Both the position numbers and the translations under genes were made by a program. Under the pieces are notes generated by a model. It saw only the letters and a program-made list of their open reading frames with translations, ran no database searches and had not been told where the DNA came from. Shown here piece by piece: positions 34,830 through 45,221 of a DNA stretch of 64,000 nucleotides (positions within the stretch are counted from its first letter, which is position 1; each line of letters starts with the position of its first letter). The DNA comes from Carex sylvatica (taxonomy: Eukaryota; Streptophyta; Magnoliopsida; Poales; Cyperaceae): contig CAXKVR010000007.1 of NCBI GenBank assembly GCA_964058845.1, positions 218,089 through 282,088 of the forward strand, read 5' to 3'.

Positions 34830-35840
34830 AAATTGTAAAAATGCCATCCCGAAATTTGAAATTGCAAAAATGCCACTCAAAACTTTATTAATTTGTAATT
34901 TTGCCACTCCAAATAATTAATGACTAAAATATCCTCCTTTCTTCTTCTCCTCTTCTTCTTCTCCTGCCTCCTCTTCTTCTCCTGCCATAGCAAAAGGCCC
35001 ACTACAAGAAGGTAAGCACTTTTCGCGAGGGTAAAAAGTGCATTTATGACGGTACTCCGTCGCTAAAAGTACCGTCACTAATAGAAAAACACATTTATGA
35101 TGGTATTCCGTCGCTAAAAGTCACTTTTTACCCTCGCAAAAAGTGCATACCTTCTTGTTGTGGCCGAAATTACAGCATTGATTTTAGGTCAAATTAGTTC
35201 GGTTGATTTTTATTTTGCTTACTTATGGCAGCTTTGGTTGTTTTTACTTTCAGTGCCAGTTTGAGCAGTGTCAAAGTTTGTGTATACCCTAATCATGTCC
35301 TTCAATCATGAGACAGAAGTGAGCATAAATGAGTAACATGAAAGGAACCAAAGTGGATGCTGAACCAGCAGCCAACTATGACCTTTAAAAAAAAATCATT
35401 GCTGCAAATTTGTTTAAGAGTTTTGGGTCAAATTAGTTTTAGGTCACTTGGGTTTTGTGATAGGCAGCTTCCGTACAAGGCTAGTAAATTTTGGCAACGG
35501 GTCATTTTGGGAGAGCAAAATGGGGTGTTGTATCAGGCAGGATGGTTTTAGATTTGGGTTATTCTGGTTAGGGAGTAGTCAAGTTTTCTGTCAGCTCATG
35601 TTTTCTTTATTCTGGAAAGAGAGTAGACAGATTTTGGATCAATAAAATTTAGTAAAAATCCCGTTGTATTGGTCCGATGACATCGCCGGGTGTAAAAGTC
35701 TTACCTTAAGTAAGAGGAGGCAGGAGAAGAAGAAGAGAAGAAGAAGAAGGGAGGACATTTTAGTCATTAATTATTTGGAGTGACAAAATTACAAATTAAT
35801 GAAATTTGAAGTGGTATTCTTACAATTTCTACCATTTTTG
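34830..35840. mobile_element. About 1-kb element with long terminal inverted repeats
   Basis: The left arm has 'aatttgtaattttgccactc' then 'caaataattaatgactaaaa' and 'cttcttctcctgcctcctct' (about 34890-34975). The right arm carries the complements, 'aggaggcaggagaagaagaa' (about 35716) to 'gtgacaaaattacaaattaa' (about 35780-35800). Arms of about 140 bp suggest a Mutator-like or fold-back element. The 540-bp interior has no transposase and may hold captured sequence. A CACTA MITE sits inside the left part. Target duplication not resolved. Confidence 0.65.
35000..35162. mobile_element. CACTA-type MITE, 3-bp target duplication GCC
   Basis: Starts 'cactacaagaaggtaagcac' and ends 'gcataccttcttgttgtg', an inverted pair. 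Flanks are GCC on both sides (34997-34999 and 35163-35165), the 3-bp duplication typical of CACTA elements. The interior is a second palindrome with 'gtactccgtcgctaaaagt'. Non-coding; nested inside the long-TIR element. Confidence 0.85.
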
Positions 35841-35903
35841 TTCCCCTATGATATATGTAAACGCCTGAGTTATGACAAACAATAACATTAACACGAAAGT
35901 TTT

Positions 35904-36414
35904 TTTTTGAAGATTAAGTGCGAACTAACAATTTCATTGATAAGAAAAACGAAGTTACAACGAGTCAAATGACTCCCCAATACAAAATCTAATATTTTAT
36001 TCTCACAAAATTCACAAAATTACTCAAAATAACTCTAATATTCTAATCTCACTTATACATACTCATAATTACTCTATTATCTTAAACTCTATCGCTCTCT
36101 ACAAGCAGATTTGCTCTTTCGACCATCGTCGCGCTCTGACATCCGGATCTACTCACCCGTGCTCCGATCGAGAGGACGTAGACATTTAATATTCCAAGCT
36201 CTGACGATACCGCATTTTCGGCTCCAATCGACTCCAGTCAAGAAAGTAGAGCCGAGAGAGAGGGGAGAAGCTATGTGAGAGGTGAGATCTAAAAGAGTGA
36301 AAAGAACGAACTAGAGGATAAAAGAGGAGTGGGGAGAAGAAACGGCAATGGCGGTGGCTAGGGTTTTGAAATCACCGGCTGTTGCTCTTTTTTTTGTTTC
36401 GCTCTTTGACGGAG
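35904..36414 (-). mobile_element. Retroposon with poly(A) tail and 16-bp target duplication
   Basis: 'ttaacacgaaagtttt' flanks it on both sides (35888-35903 and 36415-36430). On the minus strand the insert begins near 'ccgtcaaagagcgaaac', contains 'aaaaccctagccaccgccat' and ends '...cgcacttaatcttc' plus an A-run (T-run on plus). A long target duplication plus poly(A) is the footprint of L1-type reverse transcription. At about 510 bp with no RT, it is a SINE-like element, a severely deleted LINE, or a processed copy of a host transcript; the 5' UTR-like start favours the last. Confidence 0.8.
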
Positions 36415-36430
36415 TTAACACGAAAGTTTT

Positions 36431-36769
36431 ATTTGTTTTTTCATCCTTTTATCGGTTTATTTCCTTATTTTGCCCTTTCTCTTATTTCTTGATTAATCCT
36501 TGAGGATATTAAGATTAACAAGCAAGCCTAATTGATACTTAATCACCAAAAAGATCAAACAATCAACAAGTTTTAGCCAAATCAAGATGAAGGGGAGTTA
36601 ATTCATGCTGTTTGTAAATTAATTGATATAGTACTTTTATATATTATGATTATTTATCAATAATTTGTACTATATTAATAATCATTATTGACCACGTAAA
36701 ACCTAACTATGTTTGCTAATAGTAATACACTTTCAGACAGATCCTGATAGCTATAAATGATGAAGGAAT
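36431..36769. other. AT-rich intergenic DNA
   Basis: No feature supported. Confidence 0.5.
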
Positions 36770-37235
36770 CATATATATTCCGTTGTTGCATGACTTGACT
36801 TGTAGGCAGCTAATAACTTGATTTTTCTTTGGATTGTCTCCTTGTGGACCTGTGGTTTTAGGTGGACAGAAATGCTACAGAGACTAACATTTTACCTGGT
36901 AAAAAGGGCGTAGACCATTGGTTCCATACCTTCTTAGGAAAATGAGGGGTAGAAAAAAACGAATGATCGACATCATACATTTTAAGGCAATGTTTATAAG
37001 TAAAACAAAATAAATGAGTAGAATAAGAAGTTAACCCTTTCACTGTTAAATAAGTAGAAAGTTATTATTATCTTTCACATGTTTTATAAATGCTTAAAAA
37101 TATAAATGCAGGATGTTGTTGTTAGTATATATTTATATAATTAATTACTTTAATTGTCCAGATAATGATATGTTTTGACTAGTAGGACCAATACTACTAC
37201 AAGTCTTTGCAGGATTTTGAAGCACCAAAATATAG
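36770..37235 (+). repeat. Segmental duplication copy (with 62.9-63.45 kb)
   Basis: Ordered matches with 62940-63430: 'gacttgactt...ggcagc', 'gtctccttgtgg.cctgt', 'aaccctttcact', 'ggatgttgttg', 'aattgtccaga.aat' and 'ctttgca.gattt'. Non-coding in both places and clearly diverged. Confidence 0.65.
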
Positions 37236-37824
37236 AACAAATGTATGGTTCAAGGGACATGAAAACGCGTAAAGCATCATCGAGACTACAGAGCAATTGA
37301 TACAAATGCAGTACTAATCTAGTTAATATTATTAAGACAACTGCAGAGCCTTAGGCATTCTTAAATTAAAATTGATTTAATAATTGTAAGATATTTGGAT
37401 ACAGTTGACAATTCTAGTAATTTTATATTCAACGCAGATAGTGATAGCCTTAATTAAATAAAGTGCATCATATATAGTAAACGAATTACTAAATACTAAT
37501 ATATATTAGAGATTAGAGAACCATCATGTGTAGAGTACTTCAGAATATCTATTGTCACAATAAAACTAAGAAATAATTTATTCATGATCAAGTTAATCAA
37601 ACACCAAAATATGAGCATTTTCTTTCAATTCCTATAGTTAAGAATGGTCATACAATATCGAACATGAAAATCACACATTTCTTAAAATAATATTTATTCC
37701 ATGGAATCTGTCGATTACTTCGAAACAAGGAAAACACAAACCAAATGGACCCTTTTCATTTCTTTATTCAAATATATCCAGTACGTGATATCATTCTTAG
37801 ATAAGAAAACATACTTAAACACTT
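37236..37824. other. 3' flank of PR-1
   Basis: AT-rich; probably includes the PR-1 3' UTR near 37700-37824. Nothing else seen. Confidence 0.45.
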
Positions 37825-38313
37825 TCAATAAGGCTTCATTCCAATCACATTACCAGGAGGGTTATAACTGCATATGATAAACACACCGGCATTGTTGTCG
37901 CACTCCACCCTGGCACAACCAATCTGGGTTGAGTCACGCCATACCACTTGTGTGTAGTGACCACACGTCTCACCTGAACACGTATTTGTGTTGTAGTCGT
38001 AGTATTGCTTCTCACTCACCCAAGAGTTAACAGCATCGATGCCAGAGTAGCTTGTGCTAGTGCCCATGAAAATGTTCTCGCCGTATTGGCCACCTGAGTG
38101 GACAAGGCTACAGTCGCTTTTTCTCTGGTTGGCATAGTTCTCAGCATAGGCTTGTACTGTGTTATCCCAAGATATGTCGGCCACACTGACTGCAGATCGT
38201 GCTGCATTATGGCCGTTGAGATAGTCTTGTTGGGTGTTTTGGGCTAGTGTTGTGCTTTGCATGGTAAGGACCACAACACATGCAAACAAAGCAAACATTT
38301 TCGCTACAGACAT
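37825..38313 (-). CDS. PR1: Pathogenesis-related protein 1 (CAP family)
   Basis: Intact single-exon gene of 162 residues. Signal peptide about 1-24 ('[20 protein letters not shown]' then TTLA). The mature part starts near '[18 protein letters not shown]' and has CAP motifs 'GHYTQVVW' and '[10 protein letters not shown]', plus the six cysteines of the family. The C-terminus '[11 protein letters not shown]' fits the PxGNxxxxxPY consensus of the CAPE1 peptide, which in tomato is released from PR-1b; here the cleavage context is C-S-Y-N rather than the usual C-N-Y. PR-1 proteins bind sterols and are induced in salicylate-dependent defence. The length and lack of introns are typical. The promoter shows a TGACG element. 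Basic or acidic subclass not determined. Confidence 0.95.
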   Translation of the reverse strand: MSVAKMFALFACVVVLTMQSTTLAQNTQQDYLNGHNAARSAVSVADISWDNTVQAYAENYANQRKSDCSLVHSGGQYGENIFMGTSTSYSGIDAVNSWVSEKQYYDYNTNTCSGETCGHYTQVVWRDSTQIGCARVECDNNAGVFIICSYNPPGNVIGMKPY

Positions 38314-38398
38314 GTTACCCTACTGCTAAATGAAATTGTTCAATACCCGGGTGGTCAGGTGATAGTTCAGGTTTACAAAGGGGCTAATCACTGTGGGG

Positions 38399-38470
38399 AA
38401 TATATAGGTCAGGGATCAGGGATGACAATGTGCAGATAGCTACGCAGAAAAGCTCGGAAAACGTCAAAGG
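38399..38470 (-). promoter_or_regulatory. PR-1 core promoter with TATA and TGACG/W-box-like site
   Basis: On the minus strand, TATATA (38401-38406) lies about 90 bases before the ATG. At 38461-38469 the minus strand reads 'ctttgacgt', which holds both a TTGAC (W-box core) and a TGACG (TGA-factor/as-1 half-site). Both element types control PR-1 genes elsewhere; use here is inferred. Confidence 0.45.
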
Positions 38471-38473
38471 TGG

Positions 38474-38993
38474 CTTAATTTGTATTAATATAATTAGACT
38501 TGACTAATTAGTATAAAGCCATATGGTCAAAAATACTGAAAATGAATGCATTAAAATAATTTATAATTATTAATTTTCTAGCACTTGTTTTTGTGCTAAG
38601 TAAATTCAAAATTTTATAAATTGATATATTATTGATGGTTTAGATCGTCGTTTGAACCCGATCATATATATTTTTGAGTTAAACTTACCAATCACTGTGA
38701 TAAATTTATAAGCTTAACTTAAATTTTATTGCCAACCACAAATGATCGAATATATATTCTCTACTAAGAAAGACGTTTGTTGGTAGGGCTAAATTGAGCA
38801 ATCAAAGTTTTCCTTTTTCTAATACTAATCCATTGCCGTGTAGAAAAAAATAGTTGGTTAGACTACGACAATTGATTAGGTGCGCATTCAGTCAAGAGTA
38901 ATTTTCACCCGTAATTGGTGGACAAATAAATTATGTCCCCTATGAAATTGATTAATTATTTATTTCTGTCAACGAATTAGAGGTTAAAATTAT
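38474..38993. other. Upstream PR-1 region, AT-rich
   Basis: No gene. Contains one more TTGAC near 38503. Function of the region otherwise unknown. Confidence 0.4.
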
Positions 38994-39115
38994 GTGACTT
39001 TTCGTGACGGAATACCGTCATAAACGTATTTTTTTCTATTAATGATGGTACTTTTTGCGACAGAGTACCATCATAAATGCGTTTTTTCTCTCGCAAAAAA
39101 TGCCTACCTTGTTGT
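38994..39115. repeat. CACTA-type MITE relic
   Basis: 'cgtgacggaataccgtcata' and 'gacagagtaccatcataaat', ending 'tgcctaccttgttgttg', correspond to the interior and right end of the MITE at 35000-35162. The left end is missing. Confidence 0.6.
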
Positions 39116-39957
39116 TGAGGCTCGCAAAGTTTATTCCATTTATTCCATTAATGGTCTTAATCTAGATACTCACTATTTTTTCCACACCGAACTTGCTAGT
39201 TTTTAATTTTGTTTGTGTTGTTGATTGGTAGTATCTTTGATGTATTTTCTTTTCTTTTTTATTTTTGTATGAACTATAACTGACAGCCACTGTCAGTATT
39301 TTCAAAAAAAAAAAGAACTTGCTAGTTTTAGAGAGAAAATTTAATTTGCTCAACTTAGCCCCCAGAACCAACAACAAGTGTCTTCTAATTAAAGGTAGTA
39401 GTCAATGGTAGACTATTACCATGGAACATCATTGATAACAAATTCGGATCTATAAAGTCATTATAGTTAAAGAAAACAGTACCCTCAAGTTTAGTTCATT
39501 ACAAGAAAACCTAAATTAATATTGCATTTTTGAAACGTCAGTTTTTTTTGTGTGGCTTAGTCCATTTTTTTCTTGAGGCTACACACTTGTTGCTACTTAC
39601 TAATTAATTCTGTCTATTTCAACTGTTTAATTACTTGAGGAAACCTTCAAATCTGTACAAACTTTGTCTGACTAAAGAAAAGTCAGTCCTATCATGTGTG
39701 GAAATTTCTGCCAGAAAGGTATAAAGAAAAAGAAAAGTCATGCCTATTTTTTATAAAGAAAAGTCAGTCCAATCATGCGTGAAAATTTCTGACAGAAAGG
39801 TCTAAAAGAAAAGCCAGTCCTATCATGTGTGAGAGATTGAACGTATAATGCAACAGAAACGAAATATATATAAAAAAAGGCTATCATGCCTATTTTCAAT
39901 AACAAAAATATCTCTAGAAAAAACAGGTAAATTCTTTATCGAATCAAAACTGCACTG

Positions 39958-40045
39958 ATGAAGAAACGCCTTCAAACTGTGATTGTTGCCACAATAACCG
40001 TGCTCCTTATATTAATAGGTAGATTTGTGCAAGCAGACAGATTAG
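39958..40045 (+). pseudogene. First exon of a second secreted-peptide gene, 3' part lost
   Basis: ATG at 39958 encodes 'MKKRLQTVIVATITVLLILI' then GRFVQADRL, with a phase-1 donor 'g|gtattt', closely matching exon 1 at 3423-3504 in length, sequence and splice phase. The expected second exon is absent: a copia remnant (40085-40801) starts 40 bases into the intron and the duplicated flank resumes beyond the exon 2 position. Read unspliced, the frame runs to 40155 and ends in retroelement DNA. Probably non-functional, though the signal peptide could still be expressed. Confidence 0.65.
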
Positions 40046-40084
40046 GTATTTCACCTCTTTACCTATATTGGTACAACATATATT

Positions 40085-40801
40085 TGTTGGAAACTTTGCT
40101 GATTGCAGCAACCTTTTTTCTGTTAAACTTGATGGTACGAAAAACAGAGTTTTGACAGAAACTTCTGACAAAGAAAAATCTGCTGTTGAACCGAAAACTA
40201 ATTTCTCAATATGCTGGAATTTTCATTACTTACACCTTGCAAACAATTACATAACATTCTTACAGATCTATAACAAGTATATCTATCAAATTTTAGAACC
40301 CACTACTTTCTATAACTGTACTACAATCTAAATTTAGCATCTGTTACCATAAATAACCCTGCTGACCAGAACTGCAGTTCATCCTATTTCAGGCACATCA
40401 TGCCTCTAATTACTAACATTACTAAAATAGAGATTGCTAATTATAGCACCCACACCTCTGATGCTAATTATAGCAGCTTTTAATAAATTTTCAACACTCC
40501 CCCTTGATTCAAAGTTGCCAACTCCAATTGCTGATCTGAATTTGCCTCGTGCCAATGCCTTTGTAAATATGCATGTGTTCTTTTCTTCACAACTTTTGTG
40601 CTTGAGCTTCATTGTTCTTGCTGCGACCAATTCTTCTAACATTTCTTGATGCCATTCTTCATTTTTTTCTGCTTCTTGATAGGTTGTAGGCGCTACAACA
40701 AACAATACTTGTGTTGTTTCATATAATTCCTGCACAGATTTCATTTTTCTTATGGGTTTGTCAGGACCAAAATACGTTTGGTAGATTTGGTTGGAGAACA
40801 A
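40085..40801 (-). mobile_element. Copia remnant: RT start, RNase H end, 3' LTR
   Basis: On the minus strand, 40801 downwards encodes a piece like the start of copia reverse transcriptase ('KMKSVQELYETTQ', 'WHQEMLEEL'), then jumps to an RNase H C-terminus ('FTKALARGKF...GVGNFESRG'), a polypurine tract 'caagggggag' (about 40497-40506) and an LTR (40496-40085) that opens TGTTG and closes CAACA. The 5' LTR, gag, integrase and most of RT are missing. It interrupts the second secreted-peptide gene. Confidence 0.75.
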
Positions 40802-41130
40802 TTATATACGTAAAACATATTCACCTCACATGTATAAATAATTATATGCATAGATATAAATACTTTCGTGCATATGTATTAATATTTTAGAATAAAAATT
40901 TAGTGCTAGAGTTTTTGCGGCCCCCTCAGACAGTATGGTAGTTATGGTGCAGGGACAATGCGGGAACATTTGGGGGATTTGGTTTGAGGGGAGGGGGATT
41001 ATTTACGTAAAACTTATTCATGTTATAGGTATAAATATTTTCATGCATAGGTATAAATATTTTTTTGCATAGTTATTAATACTTTAGAAAAATAATTCAG
41101 TGTTAAAGTTTTTGCGTCCTAGTTATGGTA

Positions 41131-42519
41131 GTTATATATGGTGAGGGGACAATGCGGGGACTATTATCAAGTTTCGAATATTTAATGAGTAAAAATAAGA
41201 ACAGATACAAAATCCTCCACTTGACCGTATCGTACATATTCATTCATTAACACCCATATAAACCTGCAATTAATAAAATAACAGCCGATTGCCCCTCCAT
41301 ACCACTCGATCAATCTCTATTTTACATGCTATGTTTAGAAATCCTACATATAAAAGAAATTTTTAGTACAAGAATTATTCAATACAATATTTTTTTAAGC
41401 CCAGCAAATTAAAGAAAACGATAATTGTAGAAAGTAACAAATGGCTAATCGCTCAAGCAATGAATTTTCATATCATTAAAGAGGAAAGATAAAGTAAAGA
41501 ATAAAACATATGCTCAGTACAAAAAGAAATTCTGAAAAGTATTTTACCATTTTCTTGTCTTGCCATTATGTAACATGCTATTGCAAGAATTTGTCCAAAT
41601 TAATTAGTACCCTTTTTGCTATGACAAGTGGGGATATTGTTCCAATAAGCGTAATTTTGGTGCATGGTTCCTTTTGATTCACATTAGTAGTTAACTTGAT
41701 GTTCTGAATAAACTATTTTAAGAGATGATATTGTCACATCTGGTTTTATTCCAGAATGCAGTGCTTGTGTAAAATTGGAGATGATACTTCTTTCACTCGG
41801 AAAGTGCCCTGTTTTGTTCAACCTATTAGACTCGAATGGTAAGATTTTGTCAACATTGTTGTACTGGCACAATACAATTGTAATATTAGTACCACTTAAT
41901 ATTAGATATATATATATATATAATTATTTGTTTTTTTTATCGAAATGCTTAATCTTGTGTAGTCATTGCACCTATGTGGTTTTTGGATGTGGATGGCCCT
42001 AGAATTATTTCTTTTTCTTTTTCTAAATTTTCAAAAGTTCATTTTTCTATGTCTCTTTCAATTTTCTTAGGCTGCATAAGGGTATGCAGCAGAAAGTCTT
42101 ATAATGCGAGGAAATAAAAATTAAGCACTACGTACAAGCTTACGTTAGATGCATGGCTCTGTGACACCAGAGAGTTTGAAAATTTAGTTAAAACTAATTT
42201 TTAGATAATAAAAGCAATACAAAACTGATGTAACAATTTTTTTTTCTATGATGAAATAGCCTCTTTGAACTTTTTACATAATTCTGTTAAACTTGTTTTC
42301 ATAAAGTTGTTGACTATTTGTTGCTTTGCAACTTACTGTTTCTCTTTTATAGATCGCAAAAAAATTATCATAGCAAATTAACTAATTACTTTTTAGATGT
42401 GCTATATCTATGAAAGTTGCCATTTTCCATGGATGATTTCAGGATATTTTCGATAGAAAACTAATTTACCTTACAAATTATATGTGTTAAAATTATTCTA
42501 AAACTAAAATGATCATAAA
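41131..42519. other. AT-rich intergenic DNA
   Basis: No gene, RNA or clear element identified. Confidence 0.5.
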
Positions 42520-42880
42520 GATGAACGTAACATAATTAATGTTTTAATATCTCAATTTTGGAACTAAAATTTTAATTGTTCTTTTAATGTCTCTAGAGGT
42601 GTTCCTGAATCATTTTCTGATAAGGAATCTTAGGTTTCTATGTAAAAAACTTTGTAAATATTTCTCTTATTAATATATCGACCAGCTCTTGTCTATTTTT
42701 ATATATGTGTGCTACACAATACAACACCCCTAAAAAAAAAGTGTGACGAGTCGTGGACAAAGCATTATACAAAACATAGAAAAAAGTGTGCTTTGTAAAA
42801 TTATATTCTAATGTGGCAGATAAATTCTCATATCCGAAAATCATGAACAATTTTTAAATAGCATTATTACCATATTACGT
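42520..42880 (+). repeat. Segmental duplication copy (with 52.88-53.17 kb)
   Basis: Shared ordered words: 'taatatctca.ttttgga', 'gcattatacaaaacatagaa', 'aaattctcatatccgaaaa' and 'tttttaaatagcat'. Non-coding in both copies. Confidence 0.6.
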
Positions 42881-43787
42881 ATTATAATTAATTAGATTTT
42901 CGTTTTAACATTGATAGAACAATATTTTGAATGATGATTACCAATAGAAATTTAGTACGGTAAATTTTTTTTTGGGGGAAATGAGATTCCACCGCAAGCC
43001 GGTAAGGGCTGAAATTTTTTTGTAATATCCAACATTAAATAATAAATAATGCAAATATTCAAGTATTACGAACAATTTTGAAAATGCCTAGACTCCCAAA
43101 AATTCTGACGGCCGAGAAAATAATTGGGGCACCAAAAATAACAAATAAATTGTTTTGTATATTTATGATTTTTTATTTATTAGAAAAGTTTATAAGTTTT
43201 TTATATTTTTTATTAAAATATTATAATTTTTTTTATATATTTCTTCGAAAGTAGATGAAATACTATATAATTTGATTCTGAGTTATTGATTCCAGTTCAA
43301 ATGTCATTTGTAGATAAATTTAAAAAAATCATAAATATACAAAAGGGTTGCGAGCGGAAACCTTCATGTTATACGGCTGCCGAAAATTTCAGCGGTTCAG
43401 TTCTTTATTCGACTATCAAAATTTTTGGCGGTTTGAATATTTTTAAAATTATCAAGACTACTTGCACATTTTTATTATTTTATTTATTTTAATATTGGAA
43501 ATAAATAGATCTATGTATTGCTTTGCAAAGAAACAAAGTAAAATAAACCAAAGATATATAGTGCACAGCTACAAGGTACTTGTGAATAAAACTTCGTAGC
43601 AAATCATAAAAACAAAAGACAAACAAGATACAGTACTAAAAGGAATTACAATTGACAAACAAGGAAGAAAAAAAAAATTAAGAAATAACTCCTTCCAAAC
43701 ATACATTGTAGGAAGAAAGTAACATACATAGTAGCATCACTTTTTTCTTGTTCAATTTAGAAGCTCCGAATAGTACTGAAAGTTAAA
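42881..43787. other. 3' flank of DUF247 gene, AT-rich
   Basis: No gene supported. 43500-43787 probably includes the 3' UTR of the minus-strand DUF247 gene. Confidence 0.45.
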
Positions 43788-45221
43788 TCATGGCGTCGGG
43801 GGACGGATGTACGACAAAACTGCAACAAAAGATTGCACCAATGTAAGAACTAGAAGTATGAAAGCAGCGATGAGAGAAATTGCTGCCCACGGACTGCTAA
43901 AGTAATCCCGAATCAATTTTGCTCGCTGCCTGTTCCAACTTGATCCAATGTATCTGTTCACTTCCGTGTATAATTTCACCAAATAGTGATCTGCACTAAA
44001 AGCTGTACCTTCGGTGGCCTTGTTGATGAAATGAGTCAAGTCCTCTTCACTGCCTAGCCAGTTTTCAATGATTCCGCACTCTTGTAATATTGTCACATCA
44101 TTTGGTGTGTTGACTAGATTATCCAAAAATGCTACAAACCTTGTGAAAGGTTTATTCTCCTTGCCATAGTTGGAATGTTCAAATGCTAAAAGGTTTGCGA
44201 AAATAGGCTTAGTGTCATCCGTGATTGCTAGTCTGGGGATTTTTAAGACACCATATTCAAATGATATGTCAAGCATATGTTTTGGGTTGCATTTTGGTGT
44301 GAATTTCAGTCCCGCTTCTTTGAGCTCAGTGGCAGAAGGGATCACCATCGAGGATAAATTCCAGGTAGAATTCGACAATGGCACTGACGATTTTCCAGAA
44401 GTCGAATGAGGAGATCTTCCTCTGAGGACACTTGAACGAAACCGATGAAGCAAGCCTTTGATAATTCTATTGGCGCTGAACATTCTGGTAAGATCAAATG
44501 ATTTGGAAATCAATACAACTGATTTCTCTGGGTTGGGCACTAAATAGTGGTAATAGAGATGGACCAAATGATGAATTTCAGCTGGTGGCTGGTATGCAAA
44601 TTTGGAGTCTCTAGTGACATTTAATAGTTTGCGGGCCACATTACGAACAAGGGGATTAACAAAATTCTTTCTAATTTCTTGTTTTAAACCAATCTCATAC
44701 AACTTCTCGACTATAAAGAAGGGAATTTGATTCTCTAAAAGTAGCAAATCACGAACTATGAAATTATAATTCCAGCCAATCTCCAAAACAGAATTCCCAT
44801 TTCTTTTGTACTTTTTTAAGAAGTGCTCGAGCACGAAGCATCCGTCAAGTAGCATCATCTTGACAAATGTATTGCTGTCAACATCATCAAACATCTCACT
44901 ATAACACCTCCGTGTTCTCGTTTCTAGCAACTTCATCTCTGATATACAGAGATTCAAATTTATGTGGTCCCCACGGGACAAGAAATCCTGCAGGTATCGT
45001 CTTTTCTGTTCCTCCACGGTTCGGAGGTGCTTTTGACCATGGTGGAATGGGCCGATGGAGACGACAGAGGGCTCGAAGATATTCTTCTTGCTTTGGGAAA
45101 TATTATGTGGTGTGCGAAAGATGGTGAAGTTCTTTGTCTCGTTCGCATTACCCCATAATGTGTCGAGTTCACGTTCCAGAGAGACTTCAAGATCAACAAT
45201 GTCTATTTGGGCTTCTTCCAT
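43788..45221 (-). CDS. DUF247 (UPF0481) protein
   Basis: Intact, intronless, 477 residues, within the usual 400-550 range. Family landmarks are present in order: 'FRTPHNISQSKKNIFEPSVV', 'SIGPFHHGQKHL', 'LLDGCFVLEHFLKKY', 'RDLLLLENQIPFFIVEKLY', 'HLVHLYYHYLVP', 'ATELKEAGLKF', 'FANLLAFEHSNY' and a C-terminal membrane helix 'AAISLIAAFILLVLTLVQSF'. The protein is predicted to be anchored in a membrane by that helix. DUF247 genes are large plant families of mostly unknown biochemistry; some are self-incompatibility determinants in grasses. No lesion seen. Neighbouring DNA is transposon-rich and gives no functional clue. Confidence 0.95.
   Translation of the reverse strand: MEEAQIDIVDLEVSLERELDTLWGNANETKNFTIFRTPHNISQSKKNIFEPSVVSIGPFHHGQKHLRTVEEQKRRYLQDFLSRGDHINLNLCISEMKLLETRTRRCYSEMFDDVDSNTFVKMMLLDGCFVLEHFLKKYKRNGNSVLEIGWNYNFIVRDLLLLENQIPFFIVEKLYEIGLKQEIRKNFVNPLVRNVARKLLNVTRDSKFAYQPPAEIHHLVHLYYHYLVPNPEKSVVLISKSFDLTRMFSANRIIKGLLHRFRSSVLRGRSPHSTSGKSSVPLSNSTWNLSSMVIPSATELKEAGLKFTPKCNPKHMLDISFEYGVLKIPRLAITDDTKPIFANLLAFEHSNYGKENKPFTRFVAFLDNLVNTPNDVTILQECGIIENWLGSEEDLTHFINKATEGTAFSADHYLVKLYTEVNRYIGSSWNRQRAKLIRDYFSSPWAAISLIAAFILLVLTLVQSFVAVLSYIRPPTP

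Larger units (their letters stand above)
39400..41130 (+). repeat. Segmental duplication, copy B (with 2.6-5.1 kb)
   Basis: Carries the homologous promoter blocks and signal-peptide exon of the secreted-peptide gene, then a copia remnant, then two tandem copies of the 'tataaatactttcgtgcat...tttttgcg' tail (about 40840-40920 and 41030-41120). Also includes a local triplication of 'aaagtcagtcctatcatg'-like units (39680-39830). Confidence 0.7.
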
